Shown here one piece after another: positions 1 to 8,410 of a stretch of 64,000 nucleotides of DNA. The notes beneath the pieces were generated by a model that worked only from the letters and a program-made list of their open reading frames with translations, had not been told where the DNA came from and ran no database searches. The translations under genes and the position numbers were made by a program. The DNA lies in assembly GCF_000427865.1 (NCBI RefSeq), contig NZ_ATYV01000003.1, positions 62,001 through 126,000 of the forward strand, read 5' to 3'. Source of the stretch: Corynebacterium sputi DSM 45148 (GTDB lineage: Bacteria > Actinomycetota > Actinomycetes > Mycobacteriales > Mycobacteriaceae). How positions within the stretch are numbered: position 1 is the first letter of the stretch; the number at the start of each line of letters is the position of its first letter.

Positions 1-467
1 CGAATCTTTTCCATAAGCGATGAGCCAAACTTTAAGAGTCGCCTGGGAAGACGGCAATAGCGAACGAAGAGTGTGGCGCACGACACATGTCCGTTAGGCG
101 AACAGGGCGTGAATCCGGGATGTAAACCCCCTGCTCAGGGTACCCTTAGTGTGGTTAATAGTGGTTTCTTAGATCAAAATAGTTATACCCACGTATGGGG
201 GTATCGGTAACGGTTATGTTAACAGTTCTTTGTTCCAGTCGTAATTCCGCGGCCGCCAGAAATTCTGTACCTATCTAAGGATTTTCATGCCGATTACGTC
301 GAGTTTTGAGGTTCGCCACATGTTTGCAGATTAGGCCTACTTTCCTAGCGGCAAAAGCGCAGCGCTGGTACGTCCGCGTTTTGGCGATTTTTCGCCCGTT
401 TTGAGAGCTCCGCGAATAGCCGCTGGCCTCTTTTGTCACATCAGTCACACCAGTAACAGAAGTTCAC
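1..467. other. Non-coding left edge
   Basis: No convincing coding region is visible on either strand. The interval holds an imperfect palindrome at 185-204 (ATACCC ... GGGTAT) that resembles the copper-type operator seen at 37968-37984. The right end carries the promoter of the membrane protein gene that starts at 481. A gene to the left outside the window may use part of this region. Confidence 0.5.
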
Positions 468-473
468 TATATT
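468..473 (+). promoter_or_regulatory. -10 hexamer TATATT of leaderless gene
   Basis: TATATT is followed by 7 bases and then ATG at 481. This places the transcription start at or next to the start codon, and there is no purine-rich ribosome site in between. Confidence 0.5.
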
Positions 474-480
474 TGGGCCC

Positions 481-2076
481 ATGGAGCCCACATCATCTGA
501 CCGGCAGTCATCTGAGCCTGAGGACCTCCTTACAGAGGAGATCGCGGCGACGGATGTCCCCGAGCAGGACGGAGTGCTGGCGGAGGAGCCCGAGAACAGC
601 AATCTCCGCTCGGAGCGTCGTCCGCTGGTGCCTGGGATCCTCGCTGCGCTGATGGTGGTGCCTCTTATCGTCGGGGCGGTCCTGGTTGGATCCGGCACCG
701 TGAACCTGTGGGGTGGGCCTGCGGGCTCTTCGGTGGAACAGAGCGATGGGGCAGCGGCTGGGTCTAGTCCTCATGGACAGGCGCAGACGGCGTTACAGGA
801 AGCGGCAGCGCAGTCGGGCCTACTGGTTAGTGGATTGGAACAGGGCTCAGAAGGCGTCGGGGAGATCAGGACAGGTACCGGAGAGCTTGCAGACGGTCTC
901 GTTGAACTCCAAGAAGGAGCTCGCCAACTGGTCGAGGCAACTCAGGAACTATCGACAGGTCTCGATGATGCCTCCGGTGGCCTGCCTCTGCTGGCTGCGG
1001 CCACCGGTCAGATCAATGGAGCGATTGATCGGTCCCGTGAGTCGCTGCAGGCCTCCAATAGCCCGGACGCACAGGCTGCCATCGGGGACTTGGACTCGCT
1101 GCAGCGGCAGCTGGGATTGATCAATTTCGAGGATCTGGCGGCTGACCTTCAGAATGCGTCGAGCGGAGCTCAGGAGATTGCTGCCGAATCAGGAACCGCT
1201 CTGACAAATGGGCTGAACGACGCGACCGAGGGATCCGAGGTCCTTCTTGAGGCGATGGACGAGCTCCAGGGCGGCATTGACCGTCTGGAAGGAATGGCCA
1301 CTTCTGGCAATGAGGAGATCGCCACGGCCCGCTCTGCCCTCGGGGATGTCTCTGATGCGGAGTTCGCCGCAGCCGCCGGGACCGTGGATGCCACCGAGGC
1401 AGCTCAGCGCACCGTAGTGGTCTTGCTCTTCTTCATGATGGGTGCAGCCGCGTTGTTGTGGCTCCTGCCGGTGAATCAGACTGCCCGAGCGCTTGGTGCG
1501 GTGATTGCGGTCGGCACTGTCACGCTGTTGGTGGTCACCCCGGGGTTCACGGTGGCGACAGGGCTGCTCGCGGTGCTGTTTGTCGCCGTGGCGGCTATCG
1601 CGTCCGCCGCTGTCGCAGGCGTCCTGTTCAAGGTGCTCGACCGCAGGTGGGGAATCATCGCGATCGGTACGGCGATGCTGATCCAGGTCATCTATCTCGG
1701 CGTCTTCCTGCGCACTTCCCTCGCGGAGATCCCTGCGATCGTCTCCGCATTGATGCCCTTGACGTACCCGTCTGCAGGGATTTCTTCTTTGCTTAACGAC
1801 GCCTCCCTCATCCCCTTCACCACCACCATCACCCTGACCGCTCTGTTGGGTGCGCTGGGGATCGCCTCGATCTGGGTAGGTCGACGCTCAGAGCTCAAGG
1901 CGGAACTTGCTCAAGAGGAAGAACAAGAGCAAGAACACGAGGAAGAAGACGAGCAATTAGTGAGTGTGGCTGCGAACGCGGAAACGCCGGATGGCGAGGA
2001 CGGTTCCGCCGATGGCGAGAACCAGGAGCACGACGAACGCTCCGGAGGCGACTCCGATCCCCGGGAATCCCATTAG
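481..2076 (+). CDS. YhgE/Pip-like membrane protein
   Basis: 531 residues. An acidic N-terminal segment of about 45 residues precedes one membrane helix (about 50-75). A long extracytoplasmic stretch (about 90-320) with heptad-like L-x-x-G repeats follows, as in the YhgE/Pip and ABC-2-like family. Five or six further helices lie between about 325 and 475, and the last 55 residues are strongly acidic (Glu/Asp rich). Family members are thought to act in export or envelope stress, but no substrate can be read from the sequence. The start is supported by a TATATT hexamer 7 bases upstream. The last 120 bases overlap, tail to tail, the gene on the other strand. Confidence 0.65.
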   Translation: MEPTSSDRQSSEPEDLLTEEIAATDVPEQDGVLAEEPENSNLRSERRPLVPGILAALMVVPLIVGAVLVGSGTVNLWGGPAGSSVEQSDGAAAGSSPHGQAQTALQEAAAQSGLLVSGLEQGSEGVGEIRTGTGELADGLVELQEGARQLVEATQELSTGLDDASGGLPLLAAATGQINGAIDRSRESLQASNSPDAQAAIGDLDSLQRQLGLINFEDLAADLQNASSGAQEIAAESGTALTNGLNDATEGSEVLLEAMDELQGGIDRLEGMATSGNEEIATARSALGDVSDAEFAAAAGTVDATEAAQRTVVVLLFFMMGAAALLWLLPVNQTARALGAVIAVGTVTLLVVTPGFTVATGLLAVLFVAVAAIASAAVAGVLFKVLDRRWGIIAIGTAMLIQVIYLGVFLRTSLAEIPAIVSALMPLTYPSAGISSLLNDASLIPFTTTITLTALLGALGIASIWVGRRSELKAELAQEEEQEQEHEEEDEQLVSVAANAETPDGEDGSADGENQEHDERSGGDSDPRESH

Positions 2077-2382
2077 CTGAGCTCGGGCGTTCCACGACAT
2101 CGTCTGATTTTCCATCCCGTACATTGACGAGCCGAGCGGGAACATCGCCAGATAGCCGAACCTAGCCAGACCGACCCACGCGAAGATCGCGACGATCGCC
2201 GCTCCCCAAGTGAAACCTTCGGAAGCTCGGATCGACCGGCGTGGGGGAGTGTCCGTCTCATCGCTGTTCTCATCGGCGGCGCGCAGCGCCTGCTCTGCTC
2301 GGTCTTCACGGGCCTGCTTCGCCAGGATCCATGCCGCGAACATCGACAGGACCGTGAGAATGACAAGAACGACACCAAACAT
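1957..2382 (-). CDS. Small membrane protein, hypothetical
   Basis: 141 residues with an N-terminal helix (about 3-24), a charged linker rich in Asp/Glu/Arg, a second helix (about 55-75) and a third near the C-terminus (about 110-130), then a basic tail. I recognise no family. The open frame extends upstream, but ATG 2382 is preferred because TATCGT lies 7 bases before it on this strand. The gene is divergent from the membrane protein at 2457. Its 3' end is antisense to the acidic tail of the gene at 481-2076. Confidence 0.55.
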   Translation of the reverse strand: MFGVVLVILTVLSMFAAWILAKQAREDRAEQALRAADENSDETDTPPRRSIRASEGFTWGAAIVAIFAWVGLARFGYLAMFPLGSSMYGMENQTMSWNARAQLMGFPGIGVASGAFVVLLVLAIGGTVLAIRRFRVRSHTH

Positions 2383-2389
2383 GGACCCG

Positions 2390-2395
2390 ACGATA
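2390..2395 (-). promoter_or_regulatory. -10 hexamer TATCGT of leaderless gene
   Basis: On the minus strand TATCGT is followed by 7 bases and ATG at 2382. It fits the leaderless spacing seen at many starts in this window. Confidence 0.45.
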
Positions 2396-2442
2396 GTCGT
2401 GACTAAACCCGGACCCCGACGCCGGTGGGTAGGGGTCTGCCG

Positions 2443-2448
2443 TATCCT
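2443..2448 (+). promoter_or_regulatory. -10 hexamer TATCCT of leaderless gene
   Basis: TATCCT is followed by 8 bases and ATG at 2457. The divergent minus-strand promoter lies only about 50 bases away, so the two genes share a compact control region. Confidence 0.45.
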
Positions 2449-2456
2449 GCACAGAT

Positions 2457-3032
2457 ATGGACTATGTGTCGATTCAGCTAGTGCTGCTTGCCCTGCACTT
2501 CGCACTCGTGGCGGGCATCGCCATCGCGGTGCCGCTGCTGTGGAAGGGTGCCGTTTTCGTTCCTGAGCGTGGTCGCCAGGAGATGGGTGCCGTCTTCGCA
2601 CGATGCCGGGACGTCTTCATCCCTGTTGGAGCGATTACCGCGCTCATCATGGCCGAGTCGGTCTTCAAGGATCTGCTGGATCCGACTTTCATGACGACCT
2701 ACGACATCCTCCTTTCCCGCATCTACGACCTGTGGGCCTTTGTCTCCCTGTACCTGCTGCTCCTTGTGATCGGCCTGGCGGTATTGCTGGGGATTCAGGG
2801 GCGGGATCTGCTGGCGCCGTCGGTGTCGGTGATTTCCGGGCTGTTCCGGGACGCCCTGCTGGTGCTGTCCTTCGTCGTCTTCATCGTGCTGGCTCTGGTC
2901 GCTTGGCTGCTGGTCGGCACCGTGGTCACCGCGCTGGTGCTCTTCCTTGGAGTGCTGTACCTCAGCGTGCTGTACTTCTACCGCGCGGAGAAGATTCGTG
3001 ACGAAGTACTGGGTGATGACTGGGTGATCTAG
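2457..3032 (+). CDS. Multi-pass membrane protein, hypothetical
   Basis: 191 residues with about five predicted helices (about 6-28, 57-72, 92-113, 125-150 and 151-172) and a short charged C-terminus. It has no soluble domain and no motif that I can link to a function. Its start is read from the TATCCT hexamer 8 bases upstream. A strong hairpin with a T run follows 18 bases after the stop, so the gene is probably transcribed alone. Confidence 0.6.
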   Translation: MDYVSIQLVLLALHFALVAGIAIAVPLLWKGAVFVPERGRQEMGAVFARCRDVFIPVGAITALIMAESVFKDLLDPTFMTTYDILLSRIYDLWAFVSLYLLLLVIGLAVLLGIQGRDLLAPSVSVISGLFRDALLVLSFVVFIVLALVAWLLVGTVVTALVLFLGVLYLSVLYFYRAEKIRDEVLGDDWVI

Positions 3033-3049
3033 ACCCGCCCACTCTGATT

Positions 3050-3076
3050 GGCCCGGCCACCTCGGCCGGGCCTTTT
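3050..3076 (+). terminator. Intrinsic terminator
   Basis: Perfect 9-base stem GGCCCGGCC / GGCCGGGCC with a 5-base loop, followed by TTTT. It closes the membrane protein gene at 2457-3032. Confidence 0.8.
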
Positions 3077-3155
3077 CAGCTCTGATGAATGAGGCGGAAC
3101 TAGTCCCAGACATGAAAGAAGACCATCACCGTGTGGTGATGGTCTCTCTCTGTTG

Positions 3156-3229
<74 letters not shown>

Positions 3230-3348
3230 GTCTCGACTTGCCTCGCTTGCGCTCAGCCTGTCTCGGCAACGTTGTCTAGGTTAGGCGATGTGGCCGGGAA
3301 AACACAAAACAAGTGGTGAACCCCGGTAAACACCCCGTGGTCCCACCC

Positions 3349-4299
3349 TTACCCCGGGTGAACTTCGATGAGGGTGGCGCTCGGGGCGCAGAACAGACGC
3401 ACCGGCGCATAGGGGGAGGTACCCAGTCCGTTGGTCACGTGCAGGCTGGTGCGCTCGGTCCAGCGGGATAATCCCCGTGCTCGGGACCGGTCGATGCCGC
3501 AGTTGGTCACGATCGCACGACCGCCGGGCAGGCACACTTGGCCGCCATGGGTGTGGCCAGACATGACGAGGTCGTAGCCGTCCTCCGCGAATAGGTCCAG
3601 CACCTCCGGCTCCGGGGAATGGGACAGTCCGATGGAGAAGTCCGCGCTGGGGTCTGCAGCGCCAGCGATGAGGTCGTGGCGGTTGTAGTTGTGGTGGGGG
3701 TCGTCGACACCTGCCACGGCGACTTTCCAGCCGTCGCCGACGGTCAGGTCGAAACGACGGTGCGTCGCATCTTCCCAACCACGCTCAATGAATGCCGCAC
3801 GCATGCCCTCCCAGGGGAGTTTCACCGCTGAGGGGACTCGCTTCTTTTTCGTCAGGTACTTCATGGGGTTGGACGGGCTAGGGCCGAAGTAGTCATTGGT
3901 GCCGAAGACGAAGATGCCCGGGACGTCCAGCAGCGGGTCGACCGCCCTCAGCACTGCCGGAACCGCCTGCTCCGAGCCGAGGTTGTCACCGGTATTAACC
4001 ACCAGATCCGGCTTCAGCCTGGCCAAATCCGCGACCCACCGCTGCTTCTTTTCCTGATCCGGAGTCATGTGCAGATCCGAGATATGCAGAATGCGCAGGG
4101 GTTTCGTGGGGGACGGCGAAGTCTCACCGCTGCGGGCAGGAGCGTTCAGGCTCACGCGGTGGAGCTTGAAGTGCGTCAGCTCGATCTTGTTCGCATAAGC
4201 AAAGGTCAAGGCGCCTGTTGCTGCACCGAGCGCCATGGTGCCACCGAAGATAGTGGCCGCCTGACGGAGAACTGACGGGGACTTCTGGGTGTCGCTCAT
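3349..4299 (-). CDS. Membrane-anchored metallophosphoesterase
   Basis: 316 residues. One N-terminal membrane helix (about 13-35) is followed by a calcineurin-like phosphoesterase domain. Metal motifs in order are D-L-H (Asp75, His77), G-D-N near 104, a G-T-N-D block near 136 in place of the usual GNH(D/E), and G-H-T-H-G near 253. The architecture is that of the YkuE-type phosphohydrolases. ATG 4299 is chosen over the longer frame because a GGAG site lies just before it and the helix then sits at the N-terminus. It is divergent from the YqeY gene. Confidence 0.85.
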   Translation of the reverse strand: MSDTQKSPSVLRQAATIFGGTMALGAATGALTFAYANKIELTHFKLHRVSLNAPARSGETSPSPTKPLRILHISDLHMTPDQEKKQRWVADLARLKPDLVVNTGDNLGSEQAVPAVLRAVDPLLDVPGIFVFGTNDYFGPSPSNPMKYLTKKKRVPSAVKLPWEGMRAAFIERGWEDATHRRFDLTVGDGWKVAVAGVDDPHHNYNRHDLIAGAADPSADFSIGLSHSPEPEVLDLFAEDGYDLVMSGHTHGGQVCLPGGRAIVTNCGIDRSRARGLSRWTERTSLHVTNGLGTSPYAPVRLFCAPSATLIEVHPG

Positions 4300-4354
4300 G
4301 CGCTCCACGGTAGTACAGCACATTGTTTGCACAGGTAGGCCCGCGCGCAGGTTG

Positions 4355-4360
4355 TAACCT
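4355..4360 (+). promoter_or_regulatory. -10 hexamer TAACCT of leaderless gene
   Basis: TAACCT is followed by 6 bases and ATG at 4367. Confidence 0.5.
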
Positions 4361-4366
4361 GGTGAC

Positions 4367-4825
4367 ATGAGTGAACTGAAGTCCCAGATTACCGCCGATA
4401 TGACGGCATCCATGAAGGCCCGCACCAAGGAGCGCACCAGCGCTCTGCGCATGCTCAAGGCCGCCATCCAGACCGAAGAGGTCTCCGGCCAGAAGCACGA
4501 GCTCGACGACGCGGAGATCCAGCGCGTTATCGAGCGCGAAATCAAGAAGCGTCGCGAGTCCGCTGAGGTCTACCGCGAGGCCGGACGCGACGAGCTGGCT
4601 GAGAAGGAAGAGCAGGAAGCAGCAGTATTCGCTGAGTACCAGCCGCGTCAGCTCAACGACGAAGAGCTCAACTCCCTCGTCGACACCGCTGTTTCCGAGA
4701 TCTGCGGCGACGAGCCCTCCATGAAGGCCATGGGTCAGATCATGTCCGCAGCTAAGGAGCGCGCTGGCGCGTCGGTCGACGGCAAGCGCCTGTCTGCCGC
4801 TGTGAAGTCCCGCCTGCAGGGCTAA
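4367..4825 (+). CDS. GatB/YqeY domain protein
   Basis: 152 residues covering the whole YqeY family length: a charged helical N-terminal half (about 1-95) and a compact C-terminal helical domain (about 96-152) related to the tRNA-binding tail of the GatB amidotransferase subunit. Typical family words are visible, including the R-T-S-A-L-R-M-L-K segment near residue 24 and the E-Y-x-P-x-Q-L segment near 90. The exact role of free-standing YqeY proteins is unclear. The gene is monocistronic, starts without a leader and ends at a terminator. Confidence 0.85.
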   Translation: MSELKSQITADMTASMKARTKERTSALRMLKAAIQTEEVSGQKHELDDAEIQRVIEREIKKRRESAEVYREAGRDELAEKEEQEAAVFAEYQPRQLNDEELNSLVDTAVSEICGDEPSMKAMGQIMSAAKERAGASVDGKRLSAAVKSRLQG

Positions 4826-4864
4826 TCAAAACAGCCTCCTGACGTCTCGGCCTTAGACCGAAAG

Positions 4865-4893
4865 AGAGCCGCCACGGTGTGTGGCGGCTCTTT
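4865..4893 (+). terminator. Intrinsic terminator, probably bidirectional
   Basis: Perfect 11-base stem AGAGCCGCCAC / GTGGCGGCTCT with a 5-base loop and a short T run, flanked on the other side by AAAG. It lies between the convergent YqeY and penicillin-binding protein genes. Confidence 0.75.
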
Positions 4894-4894
4894 G

Positions 4895-4905
4895 CGTCGG
4901 GAAGC
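4895..4905 (+). repeat. Dispersed 11-mer CGTCGGGAAGC, copy 1
   Basis: Exact copy of the dispersed motif, starting three bases after a terminator hairpin in a convergent intergenic gap. Confidence 0.8.
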
Positions 4906-4918
4906 GGGGGTTGATCTT

Positions 4919-7348
4919 TTAGCGCAGCGGAATGGTGCCGATGCCCGGGATGTCGATCGACGGCGGCAACTGGATGCCGCCTCCGCCGCCTCCTCCACCG
5001 GTACCGCCTCCGCCACCGCGGTTGCTCTCACGCTCAGGGCGGGGCTCCGGTGCCGGGCGGGATCCATCGGAGACCTCCAGCGTCACGATGCCGCCTTCCA
5101 GGACTGCCTCCTGGTTGCGGATGCCGGAGACCTCCCCACGCGGGCGACCGGTACCTGCAGCGGATGCAGTGTTGACCCGGAAACCAGCCTCTTCAAGAAG
5201 TCGAGTGGCCTCCGTCTCGCGCTTACCGACGACATCAGGGATCTCAGCGGTGCTGCTGCGGTAAGCATCATCCATCGGGTTCAGCCCCGGACCACCGAAG
5301 TTGTCCAGCACCGGCATCACCGCAGAGAACCAGGACCTAGCCGGCTCACGGCCGCCGAAGAGATTGCCGCTGCCGCACTGGCGCACCGGGGAGGTGCACA
5401 GCTCGGAGGTGGTGGTGCCGTCGTTGTAGATGTAGGACGCTGCGGACAAGCCACCGGTGAACCCGAGGAACGCGGCGGACTGGTTCGACTCGGTGGTGCC
5501 GGTCTTGCCGGCCATCTCCCCCTCCCAGCCAGCGGAGCGGGCTGCATCTTCGGCGGTGCCGTCGACGGTGTCCAAAGCCAGGGCGTGGGCCATTGCGTTG
5601 GCGACGCTCGGCTCTACGGCGTCCTCGCACGGAGGGACGTTGATGTGCACGTCATTGCCATTGCGGTCAGTAACTCGGTCCACCGGGTTCGGCGCGCACC
5701 AGCGGCCCTGGGAGGACAGCGTCGCGCCAACGTTCGCCAACTCCAGAGCGCTGACCGGTGTCGGTCCAAGGACGTAAGAGCCGAGGTTGTGGTTCTTGAC
5801 ATAGTCAGCGACCGAGGACTCGCCGTCAAAGCTGCCCTCGTCGAGGTAAGACCGCATGCCCAGGCGCACAGACATGTCCACGACCTCGTTGATGCCGACC
5901 TGCTCGGCGAGCATGACGAACGAGGTATTTGGGGATTCAGCGAGAGTCTCAGTCAGAGTCATCGACGAATCGAAGGTGCCGGTGTTCTCCACGCAGTACA
6001 GACCGCTGGGGCAATTCTCGGCGCCACCGTCACCAAGGCCGGTGGCCTCATAGCGGCGCGGCACACTGAGTTCAGCGTCGATGCCCATGCCGTGCTCGAT
6101 GGCTGAGGCAGCGGCGAAGATCTTGAAAATAGATCCGGCGCCATTGCCGACCGTTGCCCACGGCTGGGGCTGCACCGTCTGACTGCTCTCAGTGTCCAGG
6201 CCGTACGGGCGGGAGGACACCATGGCCAGCACGCGGCGGGAATCCTCGCCCGGCTGGATGATATCCATGACCTGAGCAACGCCACCGGCATTCTCTGCGG
6301 TGGTCTCACGGACTGCGCGCTGGGCGTTCGCCTGCACCTCCGGATCGAGAGTTGTATGGACGGTGTAGCCACCGCGGCTGAGCTGCTCGTAACTCATGCC
6401 CTGCTCTTCAAGCCAGTCGATGACGAAGTCACAGAAGTAGCCGGAGTCCCCGGCAGCGATGCAACCGTGTGGCATTCGATTGGGCTCAGGAAGAACACCG
6501 AGCGGCTCATTTGTCGACGAGCGCAACTCCGATTCGGTGATGGCGCCGTTGTCTGCCATCGCCTGGAGCACCGTGTTCCGTCGGTCCAGGGCGCCGTCCG
6601 GGTTCGTGTACGGATCCAGGCCAGTGGTCTGCTGGACCAGGCCAGCGAGCATCGCGGACTGCGTGATGTTCAGTTCAGAGGCGTGGACGCCGTAGTAGGT
6701 CTGTGCCGCAGCTTCGATGCCGAAGGCACCGTTTCCGAAGGGCACCAGGTTCAGGTAACCGGCGAGGATCTCATTCTTATCCATGAGGTCTTCAAGCTGG
6801 TGCGCGATCTGGATCTCACGAATCTTGCGTCCGTAGTCAGTGGCGACAGCGCGCTGGCGCTCGGCGTCTGTTTCTGCGGCAACGAGGTATTCGTGGTTCT
6901 TGATCAGCTGCTGCTCGATCGTCGAGGCACCCTGCTGGACCGAGCCAGAGGTGAAGTTCGCGACGGCCGCACGAAGCGTGCCTCGCCAATCCACGCCACC
7001 GTGCTCCCAGAAGCGCCGGTCCTCAATAGAAACGATGGCACCCTTCATATTGTCGGAGATCTGATTCGACTCGACGATGAAACGCTGCTGTTCATAGAGG
7101 TGCGCCAATGGTTCACCGTGCACATCGGTGATGGTGGTGACTTCCGGTGCGTCTCCGTTGATGAGCCCCTGTGCGGACCCCTCCAAACCACTTGCAGTGC
7201 GCAGGAGTGATTGTCCGGCGAGGCCGGCTGCGGGGAAGACCGCGGCGGCCAGAATGACACCGGAGAGAACCGTCGCGACGAGAAGCCGCAGTACCAAAGA
7301 ACCCTGATTCACAGGGCCTACCCTACTTGGCCAGCCGCGGTATCCCAT
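4919..7348 (-). CDS. Class A penicillin-binding protein
   Basis: 809 residues; a bifunctional peptidoglycan glycosyltransferase and D,D-transpeptidase. Order: membrane anchor (about 18-45), glycosyltransferase domain with E-D-R-R-F-W near 108 and the Q-Q-G-A-S-T-I-E-Q-Q block near 145, transpeptidase domain with S-I-F-K (Ser406, Lys409), S-P-N near 470 and K-T-G (615-617), then one PASTA-like segment (about 690-750) and a Pro/Gly-rich tail. It acts on lipid II at the outer face of the membrane. The gene next to whcA and this domain order match corynebacterial pbp1a/ponA. The N-terminal start is not certain; a shorter start near the membrane helix is possible. Confidence 0.9.
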   Translation of the reverse strand: MGYRGWPSRVGPVNQGSLVLRLLVATVLSGVILAAAVFPAAGLAGQSLLRTASGLEGSAQGLINGDAPEVTTITDVHGEPLAHLYEQQRFIVESNQISDNMKGAIVSIEDRRFWEHGGVDWRGTLRAAVANFTSGSVQQGASTIEQQLIKNHEYLVAAETDAERQRAVATDYGRKIREIQIAHQLEDLMDKNEILAGYLNLVPFGNGAFGIEAAAQTYYGVHASELNITQSAMLAGLVQQTTGLDPYTNPDGALDRRNTVLQAMADNGAITESELRSSTNEPLGVLPEPNRMPHGCIAAGDSGYFCDFVIDWLEEQGMSYEQLSRGGYTVHTTLDPEVQANAQRAVRETTAENAGGVAQVMDIIQPGEDSRRVLAMVSSRPYGLDTESSQTVQPQPWATVGNGAGSIFKIFAAASAIEHGMGIDAELSVPRRYEATGLGDGGAENCPSGLYCVENTGTFDSSMTLTETLAESPNTSFVMLAEQVGINEVVDMSVRLGMRSYLDEGSFDGESSVADYVKNHNLGSYVLGPTPVSALELANVGATLSSQGRWCAPNPVDRVTDRNGNDVHINVPPCEDAVEPSVANAMAHALALDTVDGTAEDAARSAGWEGEMAGKTGTTESNQSAAFLGFTGGLSAASYIYNDGTTTSELCTSPVRQCGSGNLFGGREPARSWFSAVMPVLDNFGGPGLNPMDDAYRSSTAEIPDVVGKRETEATRLLEEAGFRVNTASAAGTGRPRGEVSGIRNQEAVLEGGIVTLEVSDGSRPAPEPRPERESNRGGGGGTGGGGGGGGIQLPPSIDIPGIGTIPLR

Positions 7349-7854
7349 TTATCGGGAAAATTTCCTCAGATTCCTCGTCTGCGACTCGATCTAAGCGCTT
7401 TCGCAGCAGAGTGGTCACACGGGGTGGGTGCTGTGAGCCTCAAAACGGGAATTCCGTGTTTTCAGCACTCGGTAGCCAGCGGTGTGCTACCCCCATTTCC
7501 GCGGGTTCTGAACAGGTGATTTTTTTACACTTGTCCAGATGGCGGGTGGGTCGGGGGTGGGTTAGTGGGCCGCGCGAAATGGGCGGGGCGCACCAGAGTA
7601 ACGGCAGTTCTCCAGTGTTAGCCTTTTTTCCCGTAGAGAGTATCCGCTCGCTGAGGCGCTCTATGAGGTCCGCTCTCTCCGGTGTAGTGCATGGGGCCCG
7701 GCGTATGCCTTTACCCCCAGAATGTGACCTAGTAGACATATACTGAAAATGTGTGATTAGACTTACAACTATCAAGAAGTGAGGATCCCGTCGGATACTT
7801 GAAACTCCAAAACGCTTAGTTAGAGCGGATTTGGCCGCACAGGAGGAAAGAATC
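7349..7854. other. Divergent intergenic region, PBP / WhiB
   Basis: 506 bases with no credible gene. It must carry the promoters of the minus-strand penicillin-binding protein and the plus-strand WhiB gene. A strong AGGAGG site immediately precedes the WhiB start, so that gene has a normal leader. No clear operator is recognisable. Confidence 0.5.
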
Positions 7855-8214
7855 ATGACCGCAACGTTGCCTCCCCGCACCGCTGTAGACACAGATCTGG
7901 CCCCGGAGCTCGGCCCCGAGAGCTTCCGCGACCGAGGCGAGTGGATCACCCACGCAAAGTGCCGCGACATCGACCCGGACGAGCTCTTCGTCCGCGGCGC
8001 AGCTCAGCGTCAGGCAGCAGTCATTTGCCGCCACTGCCCGGTCGCACTGCAGTGCCGCGCAGACGCTCTCGACAATGAGGTGGAGTTCGGCGTGTGGGGC
8101 GGCATGACCGAGCGTCAGCGCCGCGCACTGCTGCGCGAGCACCCCGAAGTCACCAGCTGGGCGGACTACTACGCCGAGCAGCACACGCGTCAGCGCGACG
8201 CCCACTCTGCATGA
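7855..8214 (+). CDS. whcA: WhiB-family iron-sulfur regulator
   Basis: 119 residues. Cysteines 36, 58, 61 and 67 form the C-x21-C-x2-C-x5-C pattern that holds a [4Fe-4S] cluster in WhiB proteins, and G-V-W-G-G (79-83) followed by a basic helix is the family turn and DNA-contact region. The position beside a class A PBP matches whcA of C. glutamicum, so the symbol is given by synteny; the protein could equally be called WhiB4-like. ATG 7855 is preferred over an upstream in-frame ATG because AGGAGG precedes it. It probably senses redox stress. Confidence 0.85.
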   Translation: MTATLPPRTAVDTDLAPELGPESFRDRGEWITHAKCRDIDPDELFVRGAAQRQAAVICRHCPVALQCRADALDNEVEFGVWGGMTERQRRALLREHPEVTSWADYYAEQHTRQRDAHSA

Positions 8215-8230
8215 CATCAGGCTCAGTCGT

Positions 8231-8236
8231 TATATT
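8231..8236 (+). promoter_or_regulatory. -10 hexamer TATATT of leaderless gene
   Basis: TATATT is followed by 6 bases and ATG at 8243. Confidence 0.5.
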
Positions 8237-8242
8237 TGTTTT

Positions 8243-8407
8243 ATGACTAACAAGTGGGAGTACGCAACTGTCCCGTTGCTCACGCACGTGACGAAGCAGA
8301 TTCTGGATAGCTGGGGCATCGACGGGTGGGAGCTCGTTTCTGTCCTGCCGGGCCCGACGGGTGAGCAGCACGTCGCTTACCTCAAGCGCCAGCTCGAGGA
8401 GGCCTAG
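8243..8407 (+). CDS. DUF4177-like microprotein
   Basis: 54 residues, too short for common gene finders. It begins M-T-N-K-W-E-Y and contains G-W-E-L-V near residue 28, the two aromatic signatures of the small DUF4177 family. The function of that family is unknown. The start is supported by a TATATT hexamer 6 bases upstream, and the stop lies three bases before the RidA gene, so the two are probably one transcript. Confidence 0.7.
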   Translation: MTNKWEYATVPLLTHVTKQILDSWGIDGWELVSVLPGPTGEQHVAYLKRQLEEA

Positions 8408-8410
8408 ATC

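Noticed and set aside
3275..3290. DtxR half-box CTAGGTTAGGC near tRNA-Pro
   Set aside because: Only one half matches, and on the minus strand the same bases supply TAACCT, a plausible -10 for the tRNA gene.
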